Positions 35,177-48,330 of a stretch of 64,000 nt of DNA are shown here, in pieces. Positions within the stretch are counted from its first letter, which is position 1. The number at the start of each line of letters is the position of its first letter. The stretch lies in the NCBI RefSeq assembly GCF_945859705.1, contig NC_079134.1, positions 157,143,718 through 157,207,717 of the forward strand, given 5' to 3'. This DNA comes from Episyrphus balteatus. Lineage: Eukaryota; Arthropoda; Insecta; Diptera; Syrphidae. Position numbers and translations under genes: made by a program. A model generated the notes under the pieces. The model did not search any database. It was not told the origin of the DNA and saw nothing but the letters and a program-made list of their open reading frames with translations.

Positions 35177-36676
35177 AAAAAGTATGTTGACAAAATGAAC
35201 ATTTAAACATAAAATAAGGAAGTTGACGGTTATTTATTAAGTATACATTATGGTGAATCTCATGATGGTCAATGTCAGTCATATAGTTGGTATTATGCTT
35301 CGAGGCTGCATTTTTTGTATAAAAAGTACTAATTTTTGAGGGAAAAAAATATTTTGACAAACGTTCTATTTCAACAGACTTGTTAAGGCCCCGATTTGTA
35401 AAAAAATTGGGCAAAACGGAGGAACTTAGCATTGAAATTTCGGTGTGTCTGTTAAAAAATCTGTGGAGAACTGAATTTATCACGGGAAACTAAAAATTAC
35501 CAAATATGAAAACACAAAAATATAATTATATAACTATACTATTCAAAATTTACCTTAAATGGACAAAAAATGAAAAAAATGCACTAAAAAAAATAGACGC
35601 ATTTCGAAGAATTCACTTTAAATCAGGGATTGACTCCAAAAAGTCTGAATTTGGAAATGCCATTCTCTCAGCAAAAACTTTGTTAACAAAATTACCCTTT
35701 GCATTGAGCTCGAAGAAGATAATTTTACCATGTTTATGGGAAGATAATACAGTATTTATCTCATAAAACAAAAATCGAAAAAAAACCGAATTCTGTTGTT
35801 GTGCTTTTCGCTTCTGGAACAAACTTGACCAAATTTTTACTGAGCTTCAACAGTTCCTTTACGTTTCCCGGCTCATTGAGATGGAAATTTGTGAGAATGT
35901 GGTCCATAAAACTTTGTTTTTGAATGAAAGAAGCATTCCAATATGCTCCTTTGATAATTCAGTTTTTTTCAATTGTTGCTTTATGAGATAAATACTGTAT
36001 TATCTTCCCATAAACATGGTAAAATTATCTTCTTCGAGCTCAATGCAAAGGGTACTTTTGCTAACAAAGATTTTGCTGAAAGAATGGCATTTACAAATTC
36101 AGACTTTTTGGAGTCAATCCCCGATTTAAAGTGAATTCTTTAAAATGCTTCTAATTTTTTTAGTGCATTTTTTTCATTTTTTGTCCATTTATGGTAAATT
36201 TGGAATAGTAAAATTGTATAATTATATTTTTGTGTTTTCACATTTGGTAATTTTTAGTTTCCCGTGATAAATTCAGTTCTCCACAGATTTTTTAACAGAC
36301 ACACCGAAATTATGACTTGCAACAGAAGATGCACTAATTTCAATGTAAAGTTTCGCCGTTTTGCCCACTTTTTTACAAATCGGAGCCTTAACAAGTCTGT
36401 CAGTTGTATACGTTCTTGAAACACGTAAAATGCATTACCTTACCTTACCAACGTTGAAATAGAACGTTTGTCAAAATATTTTTTTCCCTCAAAAACTAGT
36501 ACTTTTTATACAAAAAATGCAGCCTCGAAGCATAATACCAACTATTTGACTGAAATTGACCATCATGAGATTCACCATAAAATACTTATTAAATAACCGT
36601 CAACTTCCTTATTTTATGTTTAACCGTTACAGATTAGTCTCATCAGTAAGAAAAATGTTCATTTTGTCAAAATACC
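35177..36676. mobile_element. 1.5-kb foldback element with long inverted arms
   Basis: Left arm about 35177-35793 and right arm about 35955-36676 are inverted copies, separated by about 160 bp of unrelated sequence. Matching blocks run from TGTTGACAAAATGAAC at the outer edge to GATAATACAGTATTTATC near the centre. The right arm has an extra roughly 30-bp block near 36,625-36,655. A detached copy of about 400 bp of one arm is at 43177-43576. ORFs in the arms occur on both strands by symmetry. Confidence 0.82.
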
Positions 36677-37179
36677 ATTGTAGGTTAGAAAAATGTTGAC
36701 CATAATATAAGCTTTTTTCGAAATAAAAACGAAAATGTGTTTTTTTAACAACTAGAATTTGACTTTAACTGGCTGCCATTTTGTAGTAACTCACTTTTAT
36801 ACAATGAAATTACATACAACGATAGAAAATATTATAAGGAAAAGAATGAATGTTAATTTTTTGGCCTACGACATACTGGAGCAGATATTAGCTTAGAAGT
36901 AAAATATCCCAAAAAAATGCATTTTTGTGAATAACTCCGCTAAAAAGAATGATCAGGTGGTGAGAAATTGGGTTTAAGCCTTTTAAATATACCCCTATCG
37001 ATCCATGAAATAAAAACTGACAGTGCCTCTGTGTGCAAGGTCAAATGACGCTTTGACTGGAGTATTTTGGAAGTCGGTTAAAAATAAAACAAATTATATT
37101 AATCTTTTTGCTACAAACTTTTTCATTACAAATAGTGAAAAAGTTCGAGTTAGGGGGAAATTTGACTTAGAGTTAGTTT
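36677..37179. other. Unassigned spacer
   Basis: Moderately AT-rich sequence between the foldback and the tRNA-like fragment. Nothing recognised. Confidence 0.4.
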
Positions 37180-37259
37180 GACTGTATTAGTATGGTGTTA
37201 AACCGTTGAAAGATTCGTCTTTTGCACCAGAGTACTGGGTTCGAATCCCAAGACAGCCG
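37180..37259 (+). pseudogene. tRNA-like fragment (degenerate tRNA or SINE head)
   Basis: The T-arm region reads CTGGGTTCGAATCCCAA, containing the pol III B box GGTTCGAATCC. The seven bases after it (GACAGCC) pair at five of seven positions with GACTGTA at 37180-37186, as an acceptor stem would. A T run follows near 37,301. The anticodon arm does not fold cleanly, so a functional tRNA is unlikely. Confidence 0.3.
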
Positions 37260-37375
37260 AATATCCAAACCTGCGTTGTAACTTAATTGGGCTTATTCAC
37301 TTTTTTCAGAACTAAATAACTGAGTTATAGTTGATATTATTAAACTTACCCTACGTCTTTCTTTGAGGGCTTATT

Positions 37376-39453
37376 CAGGGCCGTCTTTAACTATCATGGG
37401 GCCCTTGGGCACACAAGAATTTGGGGCCCTTTTGGAAAGTAAAATAAGTACAATAGTTGGCTAAAAGGCAATGGTTGGTTAAAAAGGGGTGCCAATATAT
37501 CGTTCCATATAAAGTACCTAGTGTCTTTATTATTGGCAGGGGGTGCCAATAATACGTGCATTGAGACATCAATCGTTGCCACTGCCAATAATTGTAATTT
37601 TTATACTGCCAATAATTATACCCTGTATCCGTTATAAGTTTTGAAGAATTGGAAAAAAAGAGCTTAAACGGATTGATAGATTTGCTAAAAACTCGGTACA
37701 GACGATTTGTAGGGTCAATGTGGGTAAATGTAAACAATTTCATGTCTTTTTTTCTTTTGACTTTAGATTTTAATATGTTTTCACGGAACAACTTAACAGG
37801 TATCTTCAAATGCAAATATGAAATGATGGCAATTCTTCTTTATAAATATAAACAAATATTTCTCAAATTACTGTCAAATATGGCATGTTTACAAATACCC
37901 CACCAAGTTTGTGTTTTTTTACAAATTCGGGGTAAATGTAAACGGTGGTTTAAAATTTAGAATTTCCTCTTTATCATATGGATAACGACTTGAAAAACGT
38001 TCAAGAAGGTATTTGACAAAAACTTTTTCAAATTCCAATAAAAGTTTTTGTTTTCTTCCTTTGATTCTTTATATAGACACCCAATATGCATCCTGGGCAG
38101 CTCTGAATATTTTTTTACGTCAAAGACCGATTTTGCAACATCATACACTGAAAATGATGGTGTTAGCTACTTTAAAATGTGACTCCGCGGCACTTTAGCA
38201 ATAGTAATTGACTAAAATATATGTTTATATTTACCCCCAGAATACGTTGTTTACATTTACCCATTATGAAAAATATTCTGGGGTAAATGTAAACGCATGC
38301 AAATGGACATAAATGTCCTGTATTTTAAAATTTTTTTTTATTTTACATAGAATCTTCATCAAAATTCAAAACTAAAAAGTATTTGCAAATTATACTGACT
38401 TAATTGAATCTGCAAGAATATTTAATATTTCTGAAAGACTAACGACTTGTTTGGCACTTTAAAAAATTATCTTTCACGGAAAATACGCTCGTCGAATGAA
38501 TTCTCTTTTGACAGCAATGAACTTTACATATAAGTTAAAAGATACATGCGTCCGCAATTTGTATTTATGTATGCATCAAAGAGATTTAACTGAAGCTTGT
38601 TATGAGCCATGTTTTCATTTACCCACATTGACCCTACGTGATTTCCAAGAGCCGTTTTTTTATTTTATTTTAATGTCTACTTTTTAATATAAATTTTTCG
38701 AGATATTGCAATTTTCTCAAAAACGGATAACGATTTTGATTTGAAAAAAAACATGTAATGCTGCAAATAAGGCCGCACTTTTGTAATAAGAAAAATATTT
38801 TTTCATTAACGGTACCTACTTGCCATAGATCCGATTTATTAACGTTATCGACACAACCGATTTTAATGAAATTTTTGACATAAAAAGGCTTATATATTAA
38901 AATTAAGAAAACTTTTAGTAAAAATTATTTTTATATATAAAAAAGTTTAAAGTTATTGAATGAATTTTATGTGAATCTTCAAATACGAGCGCAATTCGCA
39001 ATTCAAATTAAAAAATGTTTGGGGGTGCCAACCATTGTACCTTGGCGTTTTCCATTGAACCAAAACATTGATGTACGTACCTTCGATTCTTTTTTTGTTT
39101 TTTAATACGAATCTACACATATTCTTATACTGATTTTAGCACTCGCTACAAATTTGACAGTTTTGCATTCGTTGTTTTTATTAATAAATAATTATAATGT
39201 CTTATTTTTTGGAAAATTGAATTTGGGTTTGGCCGTTTGGATTTAAAATTTTGTCCGCATACAACGCCACATAATTTGTTTTCATTTTGAAAACATATAT
39301 TTTCCGTATAGGTGTAGAAAAAACTAAAATTTTTTGGTAGATGGTCTGCCCGACAAAAATGTTTTGAGAGACATTTTCGTTGCTTCGGGGCCCCCCTGAG
39401 AATTGGGGCCCTGGGCACGGGCCCCGTGTGCCCTTATGGTAAAGACGGCATTG
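37376..39453. mobile_element. Non-autonomous hAT-like element with perfect 8-bp target duplication
   Basis: GGCTTATT occurs at 37368-37375 and again at 39454-39461, directly outside inverted termini CAGGGCCGTCTTTA and (complement of) CAATGCCGTCTTTA. GC-rich GGGGCCC blocks follow inside both ends. An 8-bp duplication and CA-starting ends are hAT-superfamily traits. Removing the nested element at 37712-38634 leaves about 1.15 kb. No transposase motifs were found in the residual ORFs (for example 39146-39418 minus), so it is non-autonomous or decayed. Confidence 0.85.
37712..38634 (+). mobile_element. TA-flanked TIR element, copy 1 (nested in hAT-like element)
   Basis: Termini GGGTCAATGTGGGTAAATG and CATTTACCCACATTGACCC lie inside TA at both ends, as for Tc1/mariner-type insertions. 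Inside, the motif GGGTAAATGTAAAC recurs in both orientations (near 37,722, 37,931, 38,250 and 38,281, plus variants such as GTTTATATTTACCCCC near 38,225). The ORFs of 103 and 63 codons inside match those of copy 2 only because the DNA is repeated. Confidence 0.85.
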
Positions 39454-39461
39454 GGCTTATT

Positions 39462-40472
39462 CAAATACTTTTAATTGCATAGACTGCAAACCTGAAATTT
39501 TCGATTCGAATTTGTTCCTCTTTTTATAAACGTCTAGTCCGAAAAAAATAGAAAGTCCAATACTAATTCTTTAGTTTGGAAAACTAAAAGAAAAACACAG
39601 TCAACCAGAAAAATAAAGAAAAAAAAAAAAAACAACAGAGCCATTGTTAGGAATGGTACATATTTATATTCCATTCACAGAGACCCTCTTTTTAGTCCTG
39701 CTGGTTTCCCTTAAAAAAGCCCATTTTGGTTTGCGGAGCAGTATAGGTAGGAATCTTCTCAACACGATACCCATCGCATCTCCATTATCGTTCCTCGCAA
39801 AAGAGATACCACCAATACCCATTTGGATCGGTGATTGTGGTCGACAAAAGAGAGCTCGCTTGCTATGTTCCAAATGGAGCTGAAGAATGAAAAGGATGTT
39901 CGCAATTACCCTAGGGTGAGTTTCTGAGTTTGGTTATAGTGGCTGTAGACTACTACTAACTGGTAACTGGTATGATGTAGCGTAACGTGGTGTCCTTCAC
40001 TTAGCAGATATTATGCGTCTACGTTAAATTATGGCATACCTACGTCCTAGATCTTTCAAACAACATATAAAAATAGAGAAAGAGAGTCATATCCTTGGAA
40101 TTGATTTTTGTCTTCGCATCGTCCTTTTTTTTTTTTTTTTGGTTAGTGGGTGAAATGTGTTTCAAGTCTATTGGTTTGGAAAACACGCTTTCACTTCTTT
40201 CTAGGTATACATACAAACCAAGAATCTAGTATTTTGCAATCAACTTTCCATTATCGCATCCTTTTTTTTTTTTGTTTGTTTTTGTTTTGCGGCGGTGCTA
40301 ATGCGGGAAGTTCTATTTTTATGATAGACACGCGTTTGGTCGTGGATGCTCCATTTAAGAAGCTGTTGTCATTTTTAAAGCGCTGCCCTAGAAACTTCTG
40401 AGTGTTGATGTTTGTACCTTGTTCGAAGAGTTATTCAACGACAATAATAAATTGTTGTTGATCCTTTTTCAT
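39462..40472. other. Unassigned DNA between TA-element copies
   Basis: Less repetitive sequence with T runs and ordinary base composition, for example around 39,700-40,000. ORFs of 79-83 codons carry no recognisable domain. It may be ancestral unique DNA. Confidence 0.4.
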
Positions 40473-40474
40473 TA

Positions 40475-41472
40475 GGGTCAATGTGGGTAAATGTAAACAG
40501 GGGTAAATGAAAACATGGCTCATAACAAGCTTCAGTTAAATCTCTTTGATGCATACATAAGTACAAATCGCGGACGCATGTATCTTTTAACTTATACGTC
40601 AAGCTCATTGCTGTCAAGAGAGAATTCATTCCACGAGCGTATTTTCCGTGAAAGATAATTTTTTAAAGTGCCAAACAAGTCGTTAGTCTTTCAGAAAAAT
40701 TAAATATTTTTGCAGATTCAATTAAGTCAGTATAATTTGCAAATACTTTTTTGGTTTTAATTTTGATGTAGATTCTATGTGATACAAGCAAATTTTAAAA
40801 TACAGGACATTTATATCGATTTGCATGTGTTTACATTTACCCCAGAATATTTTTCATAATGGGTAAATGTAAACAACGTATTCTGGGGGTAAATATAAAC
40901 ATATATTTTTGCTGAAATTATTGGTTTTAATAAAAATAACGTATTTTAAGTCAATTACTATTGCTAAAGTGCCGCGGAGTCACATTTTAAAGTAGCCAAC
41001 ACCATCATTTTCAGTGGATGATGTTGCAAAATCGGTCTCTGACGTAAAAAAACAAAAAATTTGACGTTCGGAGCTGCTCAGGATGCATATTGGGCGCCTA
41101 TATAAAGAATCAAAGGAAGAAAACAAAAACTTTTATTGGAATTTGAAAAAGTTTTTGTCAAATACCTTCTTGAACGTTTTTCAAGTTGTTATCCATATGA
41201 TAAAGGGGAAATTCTAAATTTTAAACCACCGTTTACATTTACCCCGAATTTGTAAAAAAACACAAACATGGTGGGGTATTTGTAAACATGCCATATTTGA
41301 CAGTAATGTAAACAATTTGGGAAATATTTGTTTATATTTATAAAGAAGAAGTGACATCATTTCATATTTGCATTTGAAGATACCATTCAAGTTGTTCCGT
41401 GAAAACATATAAAAATCTAAAGTCGGAAGAAAAAAAAGACATGAAATTGTTTACATTTACCCACATTGACCC
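40475..41472 (-). mobile_element. TA-flanked TIR element, copy 2 (inverted)
   Basis: Same termini as the element at 37712 (GGGTCAATGTGGGTAAATG / complement), TA on both sides, and the whole interior in reverse orientation. The minus-strand ORFs at 40629-40435 and 41408-41214 parallel the plus-strand ORFs of copy 1 with a few substitutions and an in-frame insertion. Length 998 bp versus 923 bp. Confidence 0.87.
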
Positions 41473-41474
41473 TA

Positions 41475-42660
41475 TATTGTTAGAATGTTTTGATGATGAT
41501 GATGTTGAATCTGCCTTCCACTTCAGTTGTTTTGAAAACAATAAAAAGATTTGTTGGTTGTTTTTTTTTGTTTGGTTTTATATTCTCACGGTGAGTGACT
41601 GAATTAGATATTTAAATGTAGTTTTGTCTTCTATAGAAAAACAAAAACAAAAAAAGGAAGGTTTATATTGTCTAGCAGGAATATGCAAGAGAATATAAAA
41701 TTTCAAGATGCACTCAAGTGAATGACATCACTTTATACGCCGAGTGGATTCCCTTCATTGTAAATTTTCAAGGTTTGACTTTTTTTTAAATAATAAAAAA
41801 ATAAATATGTGTATTCATTCGTCTGTCCTTGAACTTAAACTGCAAGGAGACAAATTTTTTTTGTTTTTTTTTGAAAACGAAAATCTGTTAAAAATATGTT
41901 TTTCTTTTCCATTGATTGACAATAAGGATGTACATTGTTACTTTACTTGCATATAAATATTTGAAAAAAAAAAAAAAAAATGCTTGTGCAAAAGCCCTTC
42001 GGATATGTCATTCCAAATGGTTGTAGTTTGTAAGACAATTTTCAAAGTAATTGGGTGAATTTCAAGACAAGTCATTTCAAATGGAGAAAGAGAAATTTAA
42101 ATTGGAGTAGGTACCTACCTAAACAAGAATGATGAATAGATTTTTTCTTCAGTGTGCACAGGTATTGCAATTTTTTTCTCATTTTATTGAAACATAAGTG
42201 CTCGTCGAAATTGTTATAAAAAAATGTTACACATGCGCCATAGTGTCCCACTTAGAAAAAAAATTAGTTTGTATCAGAATGATTTGAAATAACAGTTGAT
42301 TTTTATTTTCATTCGGTTTCTCACTTAGAGAATTGATATTGATGTTTTTTATTAAGACTTGGCCTGACTTTTATTTTTATAAATTTTATTTTTCCATAAA
42401 TATAATCTTAAGGAAATGTATAGCGATTGTTAGACAAATTCTGATTTCCTCATAATTAATCTAGGTTTGATAATTTCATATTAAAAAATCAGGTAATGTT
42501 TACCCTTCCCACTACAAATTTATTTAATTTTCAAATAGGGAAGAGAAATGGCATACTTGTGAGGTTGTGGAAATTTATAAACAGAACAAATTTGGTTGGC
42601 GTTGATACAATATTTTTTTTTCCGTCAAAGGATTCAAGGAAAAATCTGAAATATATGTAC
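41475..42660. other. Unassigned AT-rich DNA
   Basis: No genes seen. CGCCATAGTG near 42,237 and again near 45,448 may be ends of a small repeat family, but no partner end was found. Confidence 0.35.
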
Positions 42661-42671
42661 TATATTCGCAG

Positions 42672-42923
42672 ATGAATGAGATTCTCATCAAACTGAATAA
42701 CAGCGGTGTCAAGGTTATAGCCTACGCAGACGATCTAGCTCTTCTAGCGACAGGTAAATATCTAACCACTGTAAGCGAACAATTAGAAAACGCATTATCC
42801 AAGGTAAGTAACTGGACCAGGAGATGCGGTCTTAAAGTAAACCCCCTTAAAACAGATCTGGTACTTTTCACAAACAGTAGGAAAATTCCTCCTTTTGTAG
42901 TGCCAAAGAACAGCATGCATTAG
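42672..42923 (+). pseudogene. RT fragment with YADD of the interrupted LINE
   Basis: An 83-codon frame with the catalytic YADD at 42723-42734 and the following LINE thumb-side motif (WTRRCGLKVNPLKTDLVLF). Upstream RT motifs are absent, so the copy is truncated on its 5' side. Confidence 0.82.
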
Positions 42924-43176
42924 TACTACGGGGGTGATGAATTAGCAGCAAATAGTGCCCTACGACTTAGTCAAAACAACATTTGGAGTACTAGTCAAAG
43001 CGGTCATACCACGATTCTTTCTAACTACCTTGACAACAACGTAAGTCCCCTTACTTAGACTTCAACAAGTCTTTTAATGTCAGTTCCCCCAACAGACAAG
43101 ATTGGGAAAACAGTGTACCTTTCTCAAATGAGTCGACTAGCACAACTAGCGAAAAGAACAACAACATGTCCCTTTG

Positions 43177-43576
43177 AGAATTCAATTTTTTTTTTCGATT
43201 TTTGTTTTATGAGATAAATACTGTATTATCTTCCCATAAACATGGTAAAATTGTCTTCTTTGAGCTCAATGCAAAGGGTACTTTTGCTAACAAAGTTTTT
43301 GATGAAAGAATGGCATTTCCAAATTCAGACTTTTTGGAGTCAATCCGCTATAAAGTGAATTCTTCAAAATGCTTCAATTTTTGTAAGTGCATTTTTTTCA
43401 TTTTTTGTCCGTTTGTGGTAAATTTTGAATAGTATAATTATATTTTTGTGTTTGTAATTTTTAGTTTCCCGTGATAAATTCAGTTCTCCACAGATTTTTT
43501 AACAGACACACAGAAATTATGACTTGCAACAGAAGATGCACTAATTTCAATGTTAAGTTCCGCCGTTTTGCCCAAA
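43177..43576 (+). mobile_element. Solo foldback arm inserted in the LINE
   Basis: About 400 bp matches the right arm of the foldback at 35177-36676, from its inner edge (ATGAGATAAATACTGTATTATC region) to CCGTTTTGCCCA. It ends abruptly where RNase H coding sequence resumes. The other arm is not present. Confidence 0.8.
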
Positions 43577-44233
43577 AATGAACACAGGGGTTGGTGCAGG
43601 TTTCTACTCAGAAAAACTCAACCTTGCCAGTTCCTTCAGACTCCCCGATTACAGCAGTGTCTTCCAAGCCGAGAGACTGGCAGTGAAAAATGCTGCTACA
43701 CAAATATCCATGATGGCGATATCACCTGCTGACATCACCTTTTTCATTGATAGCCAAGCTGCAATAGAAGCTATTTCTGCCACCTTAATCAAGTCAAAGC
43801 TTGTTTCTTGCTGTCGCGAAGAGCTTAGGGTTCTTGGTATGCAGCATAATGTAAGACTCTGCTGGGTTCCCGGCCACCGTGAATGTGGACGAGCTTGCAA
43901 GGGAAGGCTCAGTACTTGATCCTTCTCTCATAGACCATAACATCAGAATCAAACAATGTGAAATGAAACGAAATATCAGCAAACATATTTTTCAAAAAAC
44001 CAATGAAAGATGGAACCTCCTAGATACCTGCGGTTACACCAGGAAACTTTGGCCGAATTACGACGAGAAAAAATACTACTCACTTCCTGTGTCACTGCCC
44101 AGCACTCTGCGGCACTAGAAAAACATTTTTAAGGAACTACTTCTTTATTGAATTAGAAGAGCTATCAGAACTGTCAGGCAACAGCCTACTGAACTTTGTC
44201 AAGTCTACCAAATGGCTCGACAAACCATAGGAT
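43577..44233 (+). pseudogene. RNase H and C-terminal fragment of the LINE
   Basis: RNase H motifs VFQAERLA, FIDSQAA and WVPGH in frame at 43578-43880, then a shift to the frame starting MNVDELAREGS (43879), which completes the usual PGHxxxxGNExxDxLAR box. A second shift near 44,095 leads to the terminal peptide ending TKWLDKP. Not translatable as one protein. Confidence 0.82.
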
Positions 44234-44337
44234 TCATAGGATTACCCTTTTTTAGGGTATCACAAGGGATCTATGTACATTGATCTAAGTGTGACGGTAA
44301 CAACATCAACTGTCAGCCCATTTAACCTAACCTAACC

Positions 44338-44973
44338 ATTATATTCGCCATCTCAAAATCTGTACTTTTTCTCCCACTTGGACAAGAGAAAATACCCTGT
44401 AAATTTTCAAAAAAAAAAAAAGAAAAATTAAATTGACACATTTTTCATTGCCCAGTTGAATTTGTCAATATATTTTCCTGTTGATTATATGAACAAGTGT
44501 CAGCCCGCTGCACTGTGGCTCTTGACGATGGAAAGGCCTATTTTAAAATTTTCAAACATAAAAAAAAATTTAAAAAAAATTGGTTTGCAGCTCTGGGGCA
44601 ACATTCTATAAAAATGAAATGAAAACGATCATTCTTTTCTGAAAAACGAAAGAAAATATGCGATGAATTCAGAACAAAATCTTCCGTTTTTTTCAAGTTA
44701 TATGAAGCCAACTCTTCGCACATAGGAAAATGTTTGTTCGTTTACTCGATATAAAACAAATTATCAAGCACATGGATTTGGAAGTGATTTTTGAAAAAAA
44801 AAAAGATTTTTCTACAAATCTTGAAAAATTCAAAAATGATTTTCTTGATTTTTTTTTTAATTTAAAAATTAAATCGTAAAATCGTTTTCAGGAAAAACAG
44901 AAATCTTCAGAAACCATTTGTTGGTAATCTGTACAATTTTATGCATATACAGTTTTTTTCCACAGTCACCGTC
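44338..44973. other. Unassigned AT-rich DNA
   Basis: No gene or element recognised between the LINE 3' end and the perfect hairpin. Confidence 0.4.
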
Positions 44974-45032
44974 AAAAACCAATACGGTGGATACCTGAAA
45001 AATTATTTCAGGTATCCACCGTATTGGTTTTT
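44974..45032. repeat. Perfect 27-bp inverted repeat with 5-nt loop
   Basis: The 27 bases at 44974-45000 (containing CCAATACGGTGGATACCTG) are the exact complement of 45006-45032, with loop AATTA. No target duplication or further arm match extends it. Confidence 0.93.
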
Positions 45033-46966
45033 GAATCGAAAAAGTATTTGTTAATTTTCTAGTTTTCACTTTAGTTCTCGAGAAACGGTTTTTATGTTTC
45101 TTGGCTTTGTTTTCTTTAACAAAACTTAAAATAATTTAAAAAAGTTGATTCATTTTTATCTTTTTTATCTGCTTTTTTGACACTATTTTATTCAGAAAAA
45201 TGATTTATGGTGTATCATTTATTTTCTTCTGATTTATGATTGAAATTACGAGAAAATTATTTCATAAGCTTTTCGACTTACCTCAGGAACCAATCGTTTT
45301 CGTTTGCGAGGGTGACTGCGAGACACCCTGTATAGAATTTAATCTCCTCTTTAAAGAAACGTTAGATTTAAATCAAAAACCTTGAAATAAGAAACAAAAC
45401 TTTGTATCTACCATTAATATGGAATTTAAAAAAAAAGTACGTATACGCCATAGTGACCTTATTACAAAATCTTAATTACTTCCAGAAATTAAAGTATGAA
45501 AGTTTACTTACTTGCAGACATTTACGTAAGTTTATTTGTAGGCATTTTCTGAGAACTAAAAACGTAAAAATCAGAAATAATACATTTCGAATAATTTTGC
45601 GATATCAATTAAATAATAATAAAAAAGAAATAAATCATTTTCAAAAGCACTGGACACGAAAATGAATAGCAGTTAAACTAGCATCGCTGTTCAATTATTA
45701 CAAACTGTGAGGATATTTGTATGTTACATTGGTACTTGTAATTTTATTAGGTACTTAACTGTCCTCCTGTTAAATGAGTTTGAAAGTAATTTCATAAGGT
45801 GTAAAAACTGGGATTATTTTTATTTCAGAACTAAAATTAAAAGTTAAATAAAAAAATTCTCTAAGTGCTCAAACGTTTACTCATATTAACCTCTATGCAG
45901 TATATAAAGCTATGTTTAGTAAAAACGTCTGAGCTCTTAGCGAATTTAGGTGGTATAAATGCGACTAGGTATATAAATAGGCTTCCAGCCAAAATCCTCT
46001 TTTTCACCTTATACAGTTATAATTTGTATATGTCGTTACCGCAGTAGTAAAAAAAAAAGTTAATTACATCTACTTTATATGGGAAACTCCGTTTAACATC
46101 ATCACATAAGCTTATAGAACTAATTCCGTCTACTTTATACACACATTCTAAGCTTAAAAATGAATATTTATTTTGTCCTTGGCGCGATGAAATGAACGAG
46201 GATAGCGGTTGATAAATGTGAGTTGAGAGGATAACCATATTTAAGCAAACGAATGAAACGAAACCCCTTTTTTGTTGCCTCCATACAGGAATGGATAAGG
46301 CAGATAATTGCAGCACATATAAGAGCAGAGTATTCATTAGGCAGACTGAAGCTTTGTGGTTAGGTAATAATAATAATTGTTATATCTGTATGTATTTATG
46401 TACACATAAGTACATTTAGGCCGAAGTTTTAGATGGTTTAAGTATTTGCACGTGTGCAGACAGAAGGACATAATAATTATATTTTCGGTGTGTGCCGGTA
46501 GCGGATATCAATTATCAAAATCTTGGGAATTTTCCTCTTTGTCTCTCGCACTCTCAAACATTATTATATCCCTGCCAGCTACTCAGTCTTAATTAAGCTT
46601 AACAAGCAACAGAAAGTCTATTATTGGGTGTTAATCGAGAAGTTTCGTGCGAAAGTTAAGTCATTTCTGATTACCAGTATGAATTATATTGGAAAAGGAT
46701 ACACGGACAAAGTTCGAATGAATGTCATGTTCATTCAATTAGAAACCAAGTTTTTTTTGCTTTTCGTTGAAAGGATTAACAATGTAATAGGTATGGAACA
46801 GATAAAGTTTGTTGCTTTAAGGAGTTTTTTTTTGTTCTATGGGGGAATATGAATGATTGAATGATGTAAGAAATATATATATTTTTGCTCTTTAAGTATT
46901 TTGACTGGTCCACAAGAGCCAGGACATTCGATTTCCGTCCCCCAAACTATACAAATGTGTTCCATG
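45033..46966. other. Unassigned DNA, no gene recognised
   Basis: Several ORFs of 60-109 codons (for example 46523-46852) lack recognisable domains. An ACACCCTGTATAG motif near 45,333 is similar to TACAGGGTGATTCA at 54,956 in complement; these could be transposon ends but no pair defines an element. Confidence 0.35.
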
Positions 46967-47143
46967 CAGGGTTGTAAAAATATCAATTGACAAAAAAAAA
47001 AAAAAATGCATTTAAAAAACTATTTATTGAAACTCAAAAAATTTGCAATACATTTTTATTGCAACTGAAAAATATTTGAATTAAAAAAAAATTGTATTTG
47101 CAAATAAAAAATTTTCTGCATTGAAAAAAAAAAAAAATAAATT

Positions 47144-48330
<1,187 letters not shown>

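Larger units (their letters stand above)
42661..44337 (+). mobile_element. Decayed RNase H-bearing non-LTR retrotransposon (I/R1/LOA-like), interrupted
   Basis: A short RT segment (42672-42923) has KVIAYADDLALLATG and GLKVNPLKTDLVLF. After unassigned DNA and a solo foldback arm, an RNase H segment follows (43578-43919) with VFQAERLAVKNAA, FFIDSQAAIEAI and LCWVPGH. One frameshift later comes VDELAREGS (43882-), then a C-terminal tail ending WLDKP and TAG near 44,230. The first RNase H acidic residue is missing because the insertion cuts the domain. The 3' end is TTAACCTAACCTAACC (44322-44337). RNase H after RT is known in I, R1 and LOA-type LINEs; which one this is cannot be told. Confidence 0.8.

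Noticed and set aside
37649..37960. 103-codon ORF with partner at 41408-41214 as conserved gene
   Set aside because: Both lie in copies of the TA-flanked element, span its terminus, and differ by indels; conservation is explained by repeat copies.
46523..46852. 109-codon ORF as a host gene
   Set aside because: No recognisable domain, unfavourable composition, and no exon-like partners.
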